From assembly GCF_934371575.1 (NCBI RefSeq), contig NZ_CAKRNY010000069.1, positions 1 through 14,351 of the forward strand: a stretch of DNA of 14,351 bases, read 5' to 3'. The DNA comes from an uncultured Blautia sp. GTDB taxonomy: Bacteria > Bacillota > Clostridia > Lachnospirales > Lachnospiraceae. The notes beneath the pieces are model-generated. The model searched no databases. It was not told the DNA's origin and saw only the letters and a list, made by a program, of their open reading frames with translations. This document shows positions 1 to 8,509 of the stretch, piece after piece; within the stretch, counting starts at the first letter, position 1, and every line of letters begins with the position of its first letter. The position numbers were made by a program, and so were the translations under genes.

Positions 1-558
1 AACGGACCTTGCCAGGTAATCACAAAAGAGCGTCCGATCAACGAAGAACTTGGAGCTTATGAGGACGTTGATGAGGCAGTTCAGAAATTCTCCCAGGGTG
101 CTCTTGAGCACGTTACCCTGTACTCCATCATGCAGGATCCGATGACATCCTGTGGATGCTTCGAGTGTATCTGCGGTATTGAGCCATTCTCCAATGGTGT
201 AGTTATCGCTAACCGTGAGTATGCAGGAATGACACCTCTTGGAATGACATTCTCTGAGATGGCTTCCATGACTGGTGGTGGTGTTCAGACTCCTGGATTC
301 ATGGGACATGGTAAACACTTCATCGCTTCCAAGAAATTCATGAAGGCTGAGGGCGGTATCGAGCGTATCGTATGGATGCCAAAAGAATTAAAAGAGTTCA
401 TCGCAGAGAAATTAAATGCTACTGCAAAAGAACTTTACGGAATCGATAACTTTACAGATATGATCGGTGATGAGACTGTTGCTACAGATCCTGAGACTCT
501 GGTAGGATTCCTTACAGAGAAAGGACATCCGGCACTTGGACTTGATCCGATGATGTAA
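1..558 (+). CDS. acsB: Acetyl-CoA synthase (CODH/ACS alpha subunit), C-terminal part
   Basis: This is the 3' end of the enzyme that assembles acetyl-CoA from a corrinoid-bound methyl group, CO and CoA at the nickel-iron A-cluster. The frame is open from base 1, so 185 residues remain and the start lies upstream. Local residues 51-53 are Cys-Gly-Cys (bases 151-159), which matches the Cys595-Gly-Cys597 motif that binds the distal Ni in the Moorella thermoacetica enzyme. After that motif 132 residues remain, the same as in the 729-residue Moorella protein (from memory), so the C-terminus looks complete. The Cys residues that hold the [4Fe-4S] part of the A-cluster would fall just 5' of the window. 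A hairpin follows the stop, and the next gene has its own promoter, so acsB probably ends an upstream transcript that may carry the CO dehydrogenase gene (inference). Confidence 0.95.
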   Translation, partial: NGPCQVITKERPINEELGAYEDVDEAVQKFSQGALEHVTLYSIMQDPMTSCGCFECICGIEPFSNGVVIANREYAGMTPLGMTFSEMASMTGGGVQTPGFMGHGKHFIASKKFMKAEGGIERIVWMPKELKEFIAEKLNATAKELYGIDNFTDMIGDETVATDPETLVGFLTEKGHPALGLDPMM

Positions 559-570
559 TTTTGGGAAAAT

Positions 571-603
571 AAAGTTACTGTCGCATTGCGGCAGTAACTT
601 TCC
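571..603 (+). terminator. Hairpin after acsB, probable terminator or 3'-end stabiliser
   Basis: AAAGTTACTG (571-580) and CAGTAACTTT (592-601) are perfect inverted repeats. The inner bases TCGC/GCGG extend the stem to 14 bp with one T-G wobble around an ATT loop. It starts 12 bases after the acsB stop. The 3' flank is only a short TTT before CC, so it is a strong hairpin but not a textbook Rho-independent terminator. A second, weaker stem (TGCCCTG 605-611 with CAGGGCA 633-639) follows. Confidence 0.6.
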
Positions 604-656
604 TTGCCCTGTGATATCCGGTAGATTTATTGCAGGGCATGGATAAGAGTGCATTG

Positions 657-780
657 AAATTCTGTGGAGAGGGAAAATTTAAATATTCTGCCATAGATCC
701 GGAAATTTCGATGTATTTTTTACAGAATATGTCAATACTGCATTGTAATGGAAGACGAAAATGTAGTATAATATATTCTG
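657..780. repeat. ATATTCTG motif repeated around the acsD promoter
   Basis: ATATTCTG occurs at 683-690 and 773-780 in direct orientation and at 723-730 as its reverse complement CAGAATAT. A one-mismatch copy, AAATTCTG, lies at 657-664. The 773-780 copy directly abuts the -10 box and would cover the start site; the 723-730 copy ends 12 bases upstream of the proposed -35 box. Sites around a promoter suggest a regulator-binding array, but the stretch is AT-rich and no known operator is recognised. Confidence 0.35.
743..772 (+). promoter_or_regulatory. Sigma-A-type promoter for acsDCE
   Basis: A perfect TATAAT -10 box at 767-772 has TTGTAA (743-748) upstream at an 18-base spacing as the likely -35 box. 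Transcription would start near 779, giving an untranslated leader of about 33 bases that carries the AAGGAGG ribosome binding site at 796-802. The position between the acsB hairpin and acsD supports a separate transcript for the corrinoid protein genes. Confidence 0.6.
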
Positions 781-811
781 ATATTTACAATATTTAAGGA
801 GGCTTTAAGAA

Positions 812-1753
812 ATGCCATTTAATCAGAAACCACAGAAGTTCAACGCAAAGATCAACACTGTTACGGTTGGAACTGGCGATAAAGCGGTTACTATCGGAGG
901 AAATTCTACATTTCCTTTCTATACCTTCGACGCTCCAACTGAGAACCGTCCGAAAATCGGTGTAGAAATCACTGACCTTGGACTGGATGACTTTGCACCA
1001 GGAATCAAAGCTTACTATGAAGGATGCACCACTATGGCTGATATTGCTAAGAAAGCAGCAGCTATGGAAGGTGGAGATTTTGTTGTACTCAATCTGGATG
1101 GCGGAGATCCAAACGGAGTTAACAAGTCTACAGAAGAGCTTATCGCAGTAGTAAAAGAGGTTGCAGAAGCAATCGACTGTCCATTAGTAGTTGAAGGCTG
1201 CAAGAATGTGGAGAAGGATGCGGAACTTCTTCCGAAGGTTGCAGAGGCTCTTCAGGGCAGAAACGTAATTGTTATGTCTGAGAAAGAGGAGAACTACAAG
1301 GCAATCGGTGCAGCAGCAGGACTTGCTTATAACCAGATCGTTGGTGCTGAGTCTGCTGATGATATCAACCTTGCAAAACAGCTGAACGTAGTTACAACAC
1401 AGTTAGGTGTTGATGCGAAGAAAATCGTTATGAACGTAGGTACCGCTTCCGTTGGTTACGGATATGAGTACGTTGTATCTACTATGGACCGTATCAAAGG
1501 TGCAGCTTTATCCCAGAATGATAACATGCTGCAGATGCCGATTATTACACCAGTTTCTTCTGAGACATGGGGCGTAAAAGAATCAGTTGCTACTGAGGAA
1601 GATATGCCTGAATGGGGATCAGAGGATGAGCGTGGTATCAACATGGAAGTTATGACAGCAGCAGCAGACCTGGCAGCAGGTTCTGACGCAGTTATCTTAA
1701 GACATCCACAGTCTGTTAAGACCATCGCTAAGATGATTGACGCACTTGTGTAA
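812..1753 (+). CDS. acsD: Corrinoid iron-sulfur protein, small (beta) subunit
   Basis: The 313-residue product is the small subunit of the CFeSP heterodimer, the cytoplasmic methyl carrier between methyl-THF:corrinoid methyltransferase and acetyl-CoA synthase. It is a TIM-barrel protein that helps cap the corrinoid held by the large subunit. The length fits the family (about 310-325), and the start MPFNQKPQKFN is typical of AcsD. AAGGAGG at 796-802 lies nine bases before the ATG. acsC follows after only 24 bases with its own strong Shine-Dalgarno site, as expected for two subunits made in equal amounts. No frameshift or missing region is seen. The regularly optimised codons suggest high expression (impression, not calculated). 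Confidence 0.95.
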   Translation: MPFNQKPQKFNAKINTVTVGTGDKAVTIGGNSTFPFYTFDAPTENRPKIGVEITDLGLDDFAPGIKAYYEGCTTMADIAKKAAAMEGGDFVVLNLDGGDPNGVNKSTEELIAVVKEVAEAIDCPLVVEGCKNVEKDAELLPKVAEALQGRNVIVMSEKEENYKAIGAAAGLAYNQIVGAESADDINLAKQLNVVTTQLGVDAKKIVMNVGTASVGYGYEYVVSTMDRIKGAALSQNDNMLQMPIITPVSSETWGVKESVATEEDMPEWGSEDERGINMEVMTAAADLAAGSDAVILRHPQSVKTIAKMIDALV

Positions 1754-1777
1754 TAATTTTTAGGAGGAATAATTGAT

Positions 1778-3124
1778 ATGGCACTGAATGGTATTCAGAT
1801 TTTTAAATTAACACCAAAGAAAAACTGTAAGGAATGTGGATGCCCGACATGTATGGCTTTCTCCATGAAAGTTGCACAGGGCGCTATGAAAATTGAGCAG
1901 TGTCCACATATGTCCGAGGATGCTTTAGCATCTCTTTCCGAGGCAACAGCTCCGCCAATGAAGACAATTAAGGTTGGTGCAGGCGCAGAGGAGCTTACCC
2001 TTGGTGGTGAGACCGTTCTTTTCAGACATGAGAAGACATTTGTAAACAAGTCCAGATATGCAGTTGAGCTTTGCACATGTATGGACGATGCTACAGTAGA
2101 AGCGAAACTTGCTGAGATCCCGAAGGTTGACTATGACCGTATCGGTGAGAGAATGTACACAGAGCTTGTATATGTAAACTGTGATGCTGATGCAGATGCA
2201 GACAAATATGTTGCTCTTGTTCAGAAAGCAGCAGGACTTGGACGTACACTTGTATTAGGATGTACAGATGTAGAAATTGCTAAAGCAGCTGTTGAAGTAT
2301 GTAAAGACAGCAAACCGGTATTAAACGGAGCAAATGCTTCCAACTATGAGGCTATGAACGCAGTTGCAACAGCAGCTGGTGTGGTTCTCGGTGTATCCGG
2401 TAAAGATCTTAACGAATTATACGATACAGTAGCAGCACTTGAGAAGCTTGGAAACAAGAATCTTGTACTTGACGTAACAGGTGCAGATGTGAAAGAGACA
2501 TTCGGAAATGCTGTTCAGGTTCGTCGTGCAGCTCTGAAAGATCAGGACAGAACCTTTGGATATCCTTCCATTGTTAACCTTGCAAAGATTGCTGGTGGAG
2601 ATTATCACCTTCAGGCAGCACTTGCAGCTGTATTTACTATGAAATATGGTTCTATCATTGTTATGGAGCGTATGACATATGCAGAAGCTCTTCCATTATA
2701 CGGACTGCGTCAGAACGTATTTACTGACCCGCAGAAGCCAATGCGTGTAGAGCCAGGCATCTACCCGATGAACGGCGCAGATGAGAACTCTCTTGTTGTA
2801 ACAACAGTAGACTTCGCTCTTACATATTTCCTTGTAACAGGCGAGCTGGAGCGTTCCGGTGTTCCGCTTAACCTTGTTATCAACGATGCAGGCGGATTAT
2901 CCGTACTGACATCCTGGGCTGCTGGTAAATTCTCCGGAAACAGCATTTCTGCATTCTTCAAAGAGAACGTAGAGCCTAAGGTTAAGAGCAGAAGACTTGT
3001 TATCCCAGGTAAGGTTGCCGTACTGAAGGGTGATCTGGAAGCAAAACTTCCTGGATGGGAGATCATTGTTGGACCAAGAGAAGCTGTACAGCTTGTTAAG
3101 TTCTTAAAAGACCTTGACGCATAA
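1778..3124 (+). CDS. acsC: Corrinoid iron-sulfur protein, large (gamma) subunit
   Basis: The 448-residue large subunit carries both the low-potential [4Fe-4S] cluster and the cobamide that shuttles the methyl group. Cys17, Cys20, Cys25 and Cys42 form the N-terminal cluster motif (C-x2-C-x4-C-x16-C); this cluster passes electrons to Co(II) during reductive activation. A central TIM barrel follows (about residues 60-320), then a C-terminal Rossmann-type corrinoid-binding domain (about 325-448), by family knowledge. AGGAGG at 1762-1767 sits ten bases before the ATG. It is transcribed with acsD and acsE; its partners are AcsE (methyl donor side), AcsB (acceptor side) and AcsV (reactivator), all encoded in this window. 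Confidence 0.95.
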   Translation: MALNGIQIFKLTPKKNCKECGCPTCMAFSMKVAQGAMKIEQCPHMSEDALASLSEATAPPMKTIKVGAGAEELTLGGETVLFRHEKTFVNKSRYAVELCTCMDDATVEAKLAEIPKVDYDRIGERMYTELVYVNCDADADADKYVALVQKAAGLGRTLVLGCTDVEIAKAAVEVCKDSKPVLNGANASNYEAMNAVATAAGVVLGVSGKDLNELYDTVAALEKLGNKNLVLDVTGADVKETFGNAVQVRRAALKDQDRTFGYPSIVNLAKIAGGDYHLQAALAAVFTMKYGSIIVMERMTYAEALPLYGLRQNVFTDPQKPMRVEPGIYPMNGADENSLVVTTVDFALTYFLVTGELERSGVPLNLVINDAGGLSVLTSWAAGKFSGNSISAFFKENVEPKVKSRRLVIPGKVAVLKGDLEAKLPGWEIIVGPREAVQLVKFLKDLDA

Positions 3125-3191
3125 TGTGACTGTTTGATTTTTGAACAGCAGGCTTTATACAACTAAATCTTAAATAAAGGAGAACACTACA

Positions 3192-3977
3192 ATGGCAAAA
3201 TTTATTACTATTGGTGAGAGACTTTCCACAACAGCACCATCTGTAAACAAAGCATTTACAGAGAGAGATCCTGAGCCGATCTTAAAGAGAGCAAAACAGC
3301 AGCTTGATGCTGGTGCTGTATATCTTGATGTAAACATCGGACCAGCTGAGAACGATGGAGAAGACCTGATGAAATGGGCTGTTAAGCTCCTTCAGGAGAA
3401 TTTCGACAATGTTCCGCTTGCACTTGATACTTCCAATAAGAAAGCTATCGAGGCTGGTATCTCCGTATACAACAGAAGCAAAGGAAAACCGATTGTTAAC
3501 TCTGCAGACGCTGGCGGAAGAATTGAGAATATCGATCTTGCTGCAGCAAACGATGCAATCGTTATTGCACTTTGCTCCGCAGACGGTATCGCAGCAGACA
3601 ACGATGAGCGTATGATGCATTGCCAGAACATGCTTGAAAGAGGTATGGGACTTGGCATGGATCCTTCCGATCTTTGGTTTGATCCGTTATTCCTGGTTGT
3701 AAAAGGAATGCAGGAGAAACAGATGGAAGTTTTGGAGGCTATCAAAATGTTCTCCGACATGGGACTGAATTCTACAGGCGGTCTGTCCAATAACAGTAAC
3801 GGTATGCCTAAGAATATCCGTCCGATCATGGATTCCGCATTAGTTGCTATGGCTATGATGCAGGGTCTTACATCCGCAATTGTTAACCCTAACGATCTTC
3901 GTCTTATGGAGACAATCAAATCCTGTGACGTATTTAAGGGCAACACCCTGTATGCTGATTCCTATCTTGAACTGTAA
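3192..3977 (+). CDS. acsE: 5-methyltetrahydrofolate:corrinoid/iron-sulfur protein methyltransferase
   Basis: This 261-residue cytoplasmic enzyme moves the methyl group from N5-methyl-THF to Co(I) of the AcsCD protein, joining the methyl and carbonyl branches. It is a pterin-binding TIM barrel of normal family length. Visible landmarks are DVNIGP (46-51), LDTSN (78-82), NSADAG (103-108), FDPL (163-166) and GLSNN (197-201). These acidic and Asn-rich strand ends line the pterin pocket in the family, including the Asn of GLSN that interacts with the substrate. AAAGGAGA at 3176-3183 supports the start. The gap after acsC (67 bases) has only a small 5-bp hairpin (3130-3148). A terminator follows at 4002-4034, closing the acsDCE unit at least in part. 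Confidence 0.95.
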   Translation: MAKFITIGERLSTTAPSVNKAFTERDPEPILKRAKQQLDAGAVYLDVNIGPAENDGEDLMKWAVKLLQENFDNVPLALDTSNKKAIEAGISVYNRSKGKPIVNSADAGGRIENIDLAAANDAIVIALCSADGIAADNDERMMHCQNMLERGMGLGMDPSDLWFDPLFLVVKGMQEKQMEVLEAIKMFSDMGLNSTGGLSNNSNGMPKNIRPIMDSALVAMAMMQGLTSAIVNPNDLRLMETIKSCDVFKGNTLYADSYLEL

Positions 3978-4001
3978 GAAACATAGGGACGTAGATACAC
4001 T

Positions 4002-4034
4002 AAGGGGCTGGGGCTTTGGCCTCAGTCCCTTTTT
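4002..4034 (+). terminator. Rho-independent terminator after acsE
   Basis: AAGGGGCTGGGGC (4002-4014) pairs with GCCTCAGTCCCTT (4019-4031) as a 13-bp stem with two G-T wobbles and a TTTG loop, followed by a T run (4030-4034). It lies 24 bases after the acsE stop. I found no convincing promoter between it and acsV, so partial read-through is likely. Confidence 0.85.
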
Positions 4035-4093
4035 CTAACGAATAAAAATGTCTGTTTTGGCAGATATTACCATATGAGAAAGGTGAGTGCCGG

Positions 4094-6037
4094 ATGTTTA
4101 AGGTTACATTTTCTTTTGAAGATGGCAGTGTGGTAGAACATTTTGCCAATGCGGGGGACAATTTACTTGAATTAGCCAGAGAGGCCAATGTGGCCATCGA
4201 TGCGCCGTGCTCCGGAAATGCTTCCTGCGGAAAGTGCCGGGTACAGTTAAAAAAAGGAGAACTGGACAGCAAAAAAACCTTGCATATCAGTGATGAGGAA
4301 TATCAGGAAGGATGGCGTCTTGCATGCACAAGCAAAATCTGTGCAGACGTGACAGTACTGGTACCTGATATTGCATCTGCTTACAAGAGCAGAATGAAGG
4401 TTGCCGATCTTAGCTCCAAAGAGGAAATTGCCATTTTCGAGAATTCCAAAAGAGACGTAGAAATGACCGGTATTGAGCTCAGAAACAGTCTGGATGTAAT
4501 TGAACTTGATATGAATGAGCCAAGTCTTGATGACACCATGCCGGATAATGAGCGCCTTACAAGAGCATTAAAGAAATATATGAATCTGAAACAGGTAAGG
4601 ATTCCTTATGCTGTATTAAGAAAATTGCCGGATGTACTCCGGGAAAATCATTTTAAGGTAAAATGTGTGGTTCGTACTGCACCAAATGATCTTTTTGTAT
4701 ACGATATTTTCGGAAAAGACGAAGAAGTGGTAGTAGGTGGACTTGCAGTGGATATTGGTACCACAACTGTTTCCGCAGTGCTGATCAACATGGAGACCGG
4801 AGAGATTCTTGCCAAGGCTTCCTCTGGAAACGGACAGATCCGTTTTGGTGCAGATGTTATCAATCGTATCATCGAGCAGCAGAAACCAGGTGGTAAGAAG
4901 AAACTGCAGGATGCAGTAATTAAAGAGACAATCAATCCAATGATCGCACAGATGTGTAAAAGTGCAGGCATTCCAGCCAGCCATATTTACAGAATGTCTG
5001 TGGGAGCAAATACAACGATGAATCATCTGTTTGCCGGAATCAATGCGGATCCGGTCCGTATGGAGCCATATATTCCGGCATTCTTTAAAACCAATTCCCT
5101 TTTTGCTTCTGATGTGGGAATTGCCATCAATAAAGATGCGCATATCATAATTGCGCCAAACATCGGAAGCTATGTAGGCGGTGATATCACTGCGGGAACT
5201 TTAGTAAGTATGATCTGGAATCGACCAGAGTTTTCTCTGTTTATTGACCTCGGTACCAATGGTGAGCTGGTGTTTGGTAACTCTGATTTTATGATGAGTT
5301 GTGCATGTTCAGCAGGACCTGCCTTTGAGGGTGGCGATATCAGCTGTGGTATGCGTGCTACAGACGGTGCAATTGAAGCCTGTAAAATTGATAAGGAGAC
5401 AATGGAGCCGACCTATAAGGTAGTTGGAGACCCGGGAACCAAGCCAGTTGGACTTTGTGGTTCCGGAATCATTGATGTGATCAGTGAACTTTTCATGTGT
5501 GGAATTATTAATCCTAAAGGTAAATTTGTCCGTGAGGGAGAGAGAATCCGTCACGATAAATACGGAATGGGAAGCTATGTGATCGCATTTGAAAAGGAAG
5601 CTGGCTCTGTGAAGGACGTTGAGATCACAGAGGTTGATATTGATAATTTTATCCGTGCCAAGGGTGCAATTTTCTCTGCAATCAGAACTATGATAAACAG
5701 TCTTGATTTTGACGTGAGCATGATTGATGATGTGTATGTTGCCGGTGGTATCGGAAGTGGAATCAATATGAGAAATGCTGTGAATATTGGAATGTTTCCG
5801 GATATTCCGCTGGAAAAATTTCACTATATTGGCAACTCCTCACTGACAGGCTCTTATTTGATGCTCCTTTCCACAGGTGCAGAGAAAAAGACCTATGAGC
5901 TTGCTGCCAATATGACATATATGGAACTTTCTACGGTACCGACCTATATGGATGAATTTGTAGGAGCATGTTTTATTCCTCATACAGATACCGGAATGTT
6001 CCCGGATGTTATGAATGACTTACAGAACAGGAAGTAA
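4094..6037 (+). CDS. acsV: Corrinoid protein reductive activator (RACo-type ferredoxin/ASKHA ATPase)
   Basis: The 647-residue protein is the reductive activator of the corrinoid iron-sulfur protein. When the cobalt of AcsCD is accidentally oxidised to Co(II), it uses ATP and a [2Fe-2S] cluster to return it to active Co(I). The N-terminal ferredoxin domain (about 1-90) has Cys39, Cys45, Cys48 and Cys78 (C-x5-C-x2-C-xn-C). After a linker and middle domain (about 100-205), the ASKHA-fold ATPase domain begins near 215 with the phosphate-binding motif DIGTTTVS (220-227); later Gly-rich segments include FIDLGTNGEL and GLCGSGIIDV. The domain order matches characterised RACo proteins. The start follows a GAAAGGTGAG ribosome binding site at 4077-4086. 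It stands downstream of the acsE terminator and directly before a DUF3786 gene. It is expected to act catalytically, so less is needed than of its target. Confidence 0.93.
   Translation: MFKVTFSFEDGSVVEHFANAGDNLLELAREANVAIDAPCSGNASCGKCRVQLKKGELDSKKTLHISDEEYQEGWRLACTSKICADVTVLVPDIASAYKSRMKVADLSSKEEIAIFENSKRDVEMTGIELRNSLDVIELDMNEPSLDDTMPDNERLTRALKKYMNLKQVRIPYAVLRKLPDVLRENHFKVKCVVRTAPNDLFVYDIFGKDEEVVVGGLAVDIGTTTVSAVLINMETGEILAKASSGNGQIRFGADVINRIIEQQKPGGKKKLQDAVIKETINPMIAQMCKSAGIPASHIYRMSVGANTTMNHLFAGINADPVRMEPYIPAFFKTNSLFASDVGIAINKDAHIIIAPNIGSYVGGDITAGTLVSMIWNRPEFSLFIDLGTNGELVFGNSDFMMSCACSAGPAFEGGDISCGMRATDGAIEACKIDKETMEPTYKVVGDPGTKPVGLCGSGIIDVISELFMCGIINPKGKFVREGERIRHDKYGMGSYVIAFEKEAGSVKDVEITEVDIDNFIRAKGAIFSAIRTMINSLDFDVSMIDDVYVAGGIGSGINMRNAVNIGMFPDIPLEKFHYIGNSSLTGSYLMLLSTGAEKKTYELAANMTYMELSTVPTYMDEFVGACFIPHTDTGMFPDVMNDLQNRK
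6029..6034 (+). promoter_or_regulatory. Ribosome binding site fixing the DUF3786 start at 6042
   Basis: AGGAAG lies seven bases before the ATG at 6042. The alternative in-frame ATG at 6015 lies inside acsV with no Shine-Dalgarno site before it and would add nine residues not typical of the family. The 6042 start leaves four bases between the acsV stop and this ATG, suggesting translational coupling. Confidence 0.65.
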
Positions 6038-6041
6038 CAAA

Positions 6042-6713
6042 ATGCCATTTACAATTGATGACTTAAATTACGATAAAGACAGCAAGGAGAGAATGCCATG
6101 GGAGCATTATCTTGAGCTGTATGCAAAAGCCGACCCGAAGGAGATCGCATCCAGACTTTCCATTCCATATGATGAAGGGACAAAAGAATTCACTTTAACT
6201 TTTCTGGGTTCCGAATATAAGATCACATATCCGGATTTCCAGGTAAATCATGTGGCAGATGAGAAAAAATGCTATCCACTTGAGGATATGATCTATGCGA
6301 AAATTCTTACGATCCGTTTTCTGCTAAATGGTTCTGCCTCTGCTGGAACCGGCAAGTTTAAGACTTACCGGGAAATGCCATGGGGCGAAGTGTACCTGAG
6401 ACAGTTTGATGGGCGCTGTATCAAAAGGCTGGCTTTTACTTATGGCAACAGGCTGAATGATTTCAGACTTGTAATGGATCATATGAAATGCACTCCGATA
6501 ACATTCGGTGATGTGGCATATGAGCTGTCTATTTATCCGGGATATCAGATTCAGATGATTCTGTGGGAAGGTGATGATGAATTTCCACCCTCTTCCCAAA
6601 TTCTGTTTTCTGATAATTTCCCAGTATCCTTTGCTGCGGAAGATATGGCGGTTATGGGAGATGTGATTATCGGTTCTTTGAAGGCTTTCTTAAAAGCAGC
6701 AAAAGAACAGTAA
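6042..6713 (+). CDS. DUF3786 protein of unknown function, coupled to acsV
   Basis: The predicted product has 223 residues when started at 6042. It resembles the DUF3786 family, judged by GKFKTYREMPWGEVY (104-118) and the C-terminal stretch with LWEGDDEFPP (174-183), then ILFSDN (187-192) and AEDMAVMGD (199-207). No signal peptide, membrane segment, P-loop or metal-cluster Cys motif is visible. The three Cys (77, 126, 150) are widely spaced. It appears to be a soluble cytoplasmic protein. The gene lies four bases after the corrinoid activator acsV, and a weak hairpin follows it. As I recall, DUF3786 genes are common in anaerobes with corrinoid-dependent metabolism, often near acs genes. A role in corrinoid protein maturation, cobamide handling or AcsV partnership is a guess from context only; no enzymatic function can be assigned. 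Confidence 0.85.
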   Translation: MPFTIDDLNYDKDSKERMPWEHYLELYAKADPKEIASRLSIPYDEGTKEFTLTFLGSEYKITYPDFQVNHVADEKKCYPLEDMIYAKILTIRFLLNGSASAGTGKFKTYREMPWGEVYLRQFDGRCIKRLAFTYGNRLNDFRLVMDHMKCTPITFGDVAYELSIYPGYQIQMILWEGDDEFPPSSQILFSDNFPVSFAAEDMAVMGDVIIGSLKAFLKAAKEQ

Positions 6714-6718
6714 AGATT

Positions 6719-6740
6719 AAAGCAGGCACAGGCCTGTTTT
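6719..6740 (+). terminator. Weak terminator-like hairpin after the DUF3786 gene
   Basis: CAGGC (6723-6727) pairs with GCCTG (6732-6736) around ACAG, and flanking A and T bases extend the stem through one G-T wobble, ending in TTTT. The GC core is only five pairs, so termination is probably partial and fhs may still be co-transcribed from upstream. Confidence 0.4.
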
Positions 6741-6763
6741 GATAAATGCAAAATAAGCGGAGG

Positions 6764-6787
6764 CGTCCTGCTGGCTTGGCAGTGACG
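6764..6787 (+). other. Leader hairpin upstream of fhs
   Basis: CGTCCTGC (6764-6771) pairs with GCAG (6779-6782) and GACG (6784-6787), with one bulged T at 6783 and a 7-base loop. It ends six bases before the fhs ribosome binding site AAGGAGG (6793-6799). There is no T tract, so it is not a terminator. It does not resemble the THF riboswitch consensus I remember. It could stabilise or mark the 5' end of a processed fhs message. Confidence 0.4.
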
Positions 6788-6808
6788 TAAAAAAGGAGGT
6801 AAGTTACA

Positions 6809-8494
6809 ATGGGATACAAGAGTGACATTGAAATTGCACAGGAATGCGAAATGATGCCAATTACCCAGATTGCAGAAAAAGCCGGTATTGATGACAAATA
6901 CCTGGAGCAGTATGGAAAATACAAGGCAAAAATCGACTATAATCTTTTAAAAGAAAGCGACAAAAAAGATGGTAAACTGATCCTTGTAACAGCAATCAAC
7001 CCAACACCGGCAGGTGAGGGAAAAACAACTACAACAGTAGGTCTTGCTGATGGAATGCAGAAGCTTGGTAAGAGCGTTATGGTTGCACTTCGTGAGCCAT
7101 CCCTTGGACCTGTATTTGGAGTAAAAGGTGGCGCAGCCGGTGGTGGATATGCACAGGTTGTTCCGATGGAAGATATCAACCTTCATTTCACAGGTGATTT
7201 CCATGCTATCGGAGCTGCAAACAATCTTCTTGCAGCAATGATCGACAACCATATTTTCCAGGGCAATGCACTGAACATTGATCCACGTAAGATCACCTGG
7301 AGAAGATGTGTGGATATGAATGACCGTCAGCTTCGTAATGTAGTAGACGGACTTGGCGGAAGAACAAACGGTATGCCTCGTGAAGACGGTTACGATATCA
7401 CAGTTGCATCTGAGATCATGGCAGTTCTCTGTCTTGCAAGTGATATTAAAGACCTGAAAGAGAGACTTTCCAGAATCATCATCGGTTATACATATGGCAA
7501 ACCATCAGAGCAGAAGCCTGTAACAGCAGGTGACCTTCATGCAGAAGGTGCTATGACCGCACTTCTTAAGGATGCTCTGAAACCAAACCTTGTTCAGACA
7601 CTGGAGCATGTACCTGCAATTGTTCATGGTGGACCATTTGCAAATATTGCTCACGGATGTAACTCTGTAACAGCTACCAAGATGGCTTTGAAGCTTGCTG
7701 ATTATGCGATTACAGAGGCTGGTTTTGGTGCAGACCTTGGTGCAGAGAAATTCCTTGACATCAAGTGCCGTATGGCAGATCTTCATCCAAGTGCAGTTGT
7801 AATCGTTGCTACTGTCCGTGCACTGAAATACAACGGTGGTGTTGCAAAGGCAGATCTTAACAATGAGAACCTTGAGGCTCTTGAGAAAGGTCTTCCGAAC
7901 CTTCTGAAACATGTTAACAATATTAAGAATGTATACAAACTTCCATGCGTTGTTGCAATCAATGCATTCCCGACAGATACAAAGGCTGAGCTTGATCTTG
8001 TAGAAACAAAATGTAAAGAGCTTGGTGTTAATGTTGCTCTTTCTGAAGTATGGGCAAAAGGCGGCGAAGGCGGTCTGAAGCTTGCTGAGGAAGTAATCCG
8101 TCTCTGCGAGGAGCCAAATGATTTCTCATATTCTTATGAGCTTGAAGGATCTATTGAAGACAAGCTGAATCAGATCGTTCAGAAAATCTATGGTGGTAAG
8201 AGAGTTGTTCTCACAGCTAATGCTCAGAAACAGGCAAAACAGCTTGAGGATCTTGGATTTGGTAATTGTCCGATTTGTGTTGCTAAGACACAGTACAGCT
8301 TAACAGATGATCAGACTAAGCTTGGTGCTCCTACAGACTTTGAAGTAACTGTTCGCAACCTGAAAATTTCCGCAGGCGCAGGCTTCATTGTTGCTCTGAC
8401 TGGTGAGATCATGACTATGCCAGGTCTTCCGAAGGTTCCGGCAGCAGAGAGAATCGATGTTGACGAGACTGGTAAAATCACAGGTCTGTTCTAA
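6809..8494 (+). CDS. fhs: Formate--tetrahydrofolate ligase (10-formyl-THF synthetase)
   Basis: The 561-residue cytoplasmic enzyme condenses formate with THF using ATP to make 10-formyl-THF, the ATP-consuming entry of the methyl branch. The nucleotide-binding loop [12 protein letters not shown] lies at 65-76. The family signature around [20 protein letters not shown] and the later [12 protein letters not shown] segment are both intact. Length is close to the usual 556-559. AAGGAGG at 6793-6799, nine bases before the ATG, fixes the start. It begins the fhs-fchA-folD series, whose products catalyse consecutive steps. No strong promoter was found in the 95-base gap upstream, so transcription probably enters from acsV or from a promoter I could not recognise. 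Confidence 0.97.
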   Translation: MGYKSDIEIAQECEMMPITQIAEKAGIDDKYLEQYGKYKAKIDYNLLKESDKKDGKLILVTAINPTPAGEGKTTTTVGLADGMQKLGKSVMVALREPSLGPVFGVKGGAAGGGYAQVVPMEDINLHFTGDFHAIGAANNLLAAMIDNHIFQGNALNIDPRKITWRRCVDMNDRQLRNVVDGLGGRTNGMPREDGYDITVASEIMAVLCLASDIKDLKERLSRIIIGYTYGKPSEQKPVTAGDLHAEGAMTALLKDALKPNLVQTLEHVPAIVHGGPFANIAHGCNSVTATKMALKLADYAITEAGFGADLGAEKFLDIKCRMADLHPSAVVIVATVRALKYNGGVAKADLNNENLEALEKGLPNLLKHVNNIKNVYKLPCVVAINAFPTDTKAELDLVETKCKELGVNVALSEVWAKGGEGGLKLAEEVIRLCEEPNDFSYSYELEGSIEDKLNQIVQKIYGGKRVVLTANAQKQAKQLEDLGFGNCPICVAKTQYSLTDDQTKLGAPTDFEVTVRNLKISAGAGFIVALTGEIMTMPGLPKVPAAERIDVDETGKITGLF

Positions 8495-8509
8495 TTAAAA
8501 TAAAGTGAA

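Noticed and set aside
3392..3946. Minus-strand open frame of 184 codons opposite acsE
   Set aside because: It is antisense to a clearly real, intact gene; long antisense frames are a side effect of the codon bias here.
4616..5824. Minus-strand open frames of 171-175 codons opposite acsV
   Set aside because: Both are shadows of the acsV reading frame, rich in Cys, His and Ser without any domain pattern.
6714..6808. Possible THF riboswitch before fhs
   Set aside because: The gap is only 95 bases and shows a single bulged hairpin; the conserved THF riboswitch core I remember is not present.
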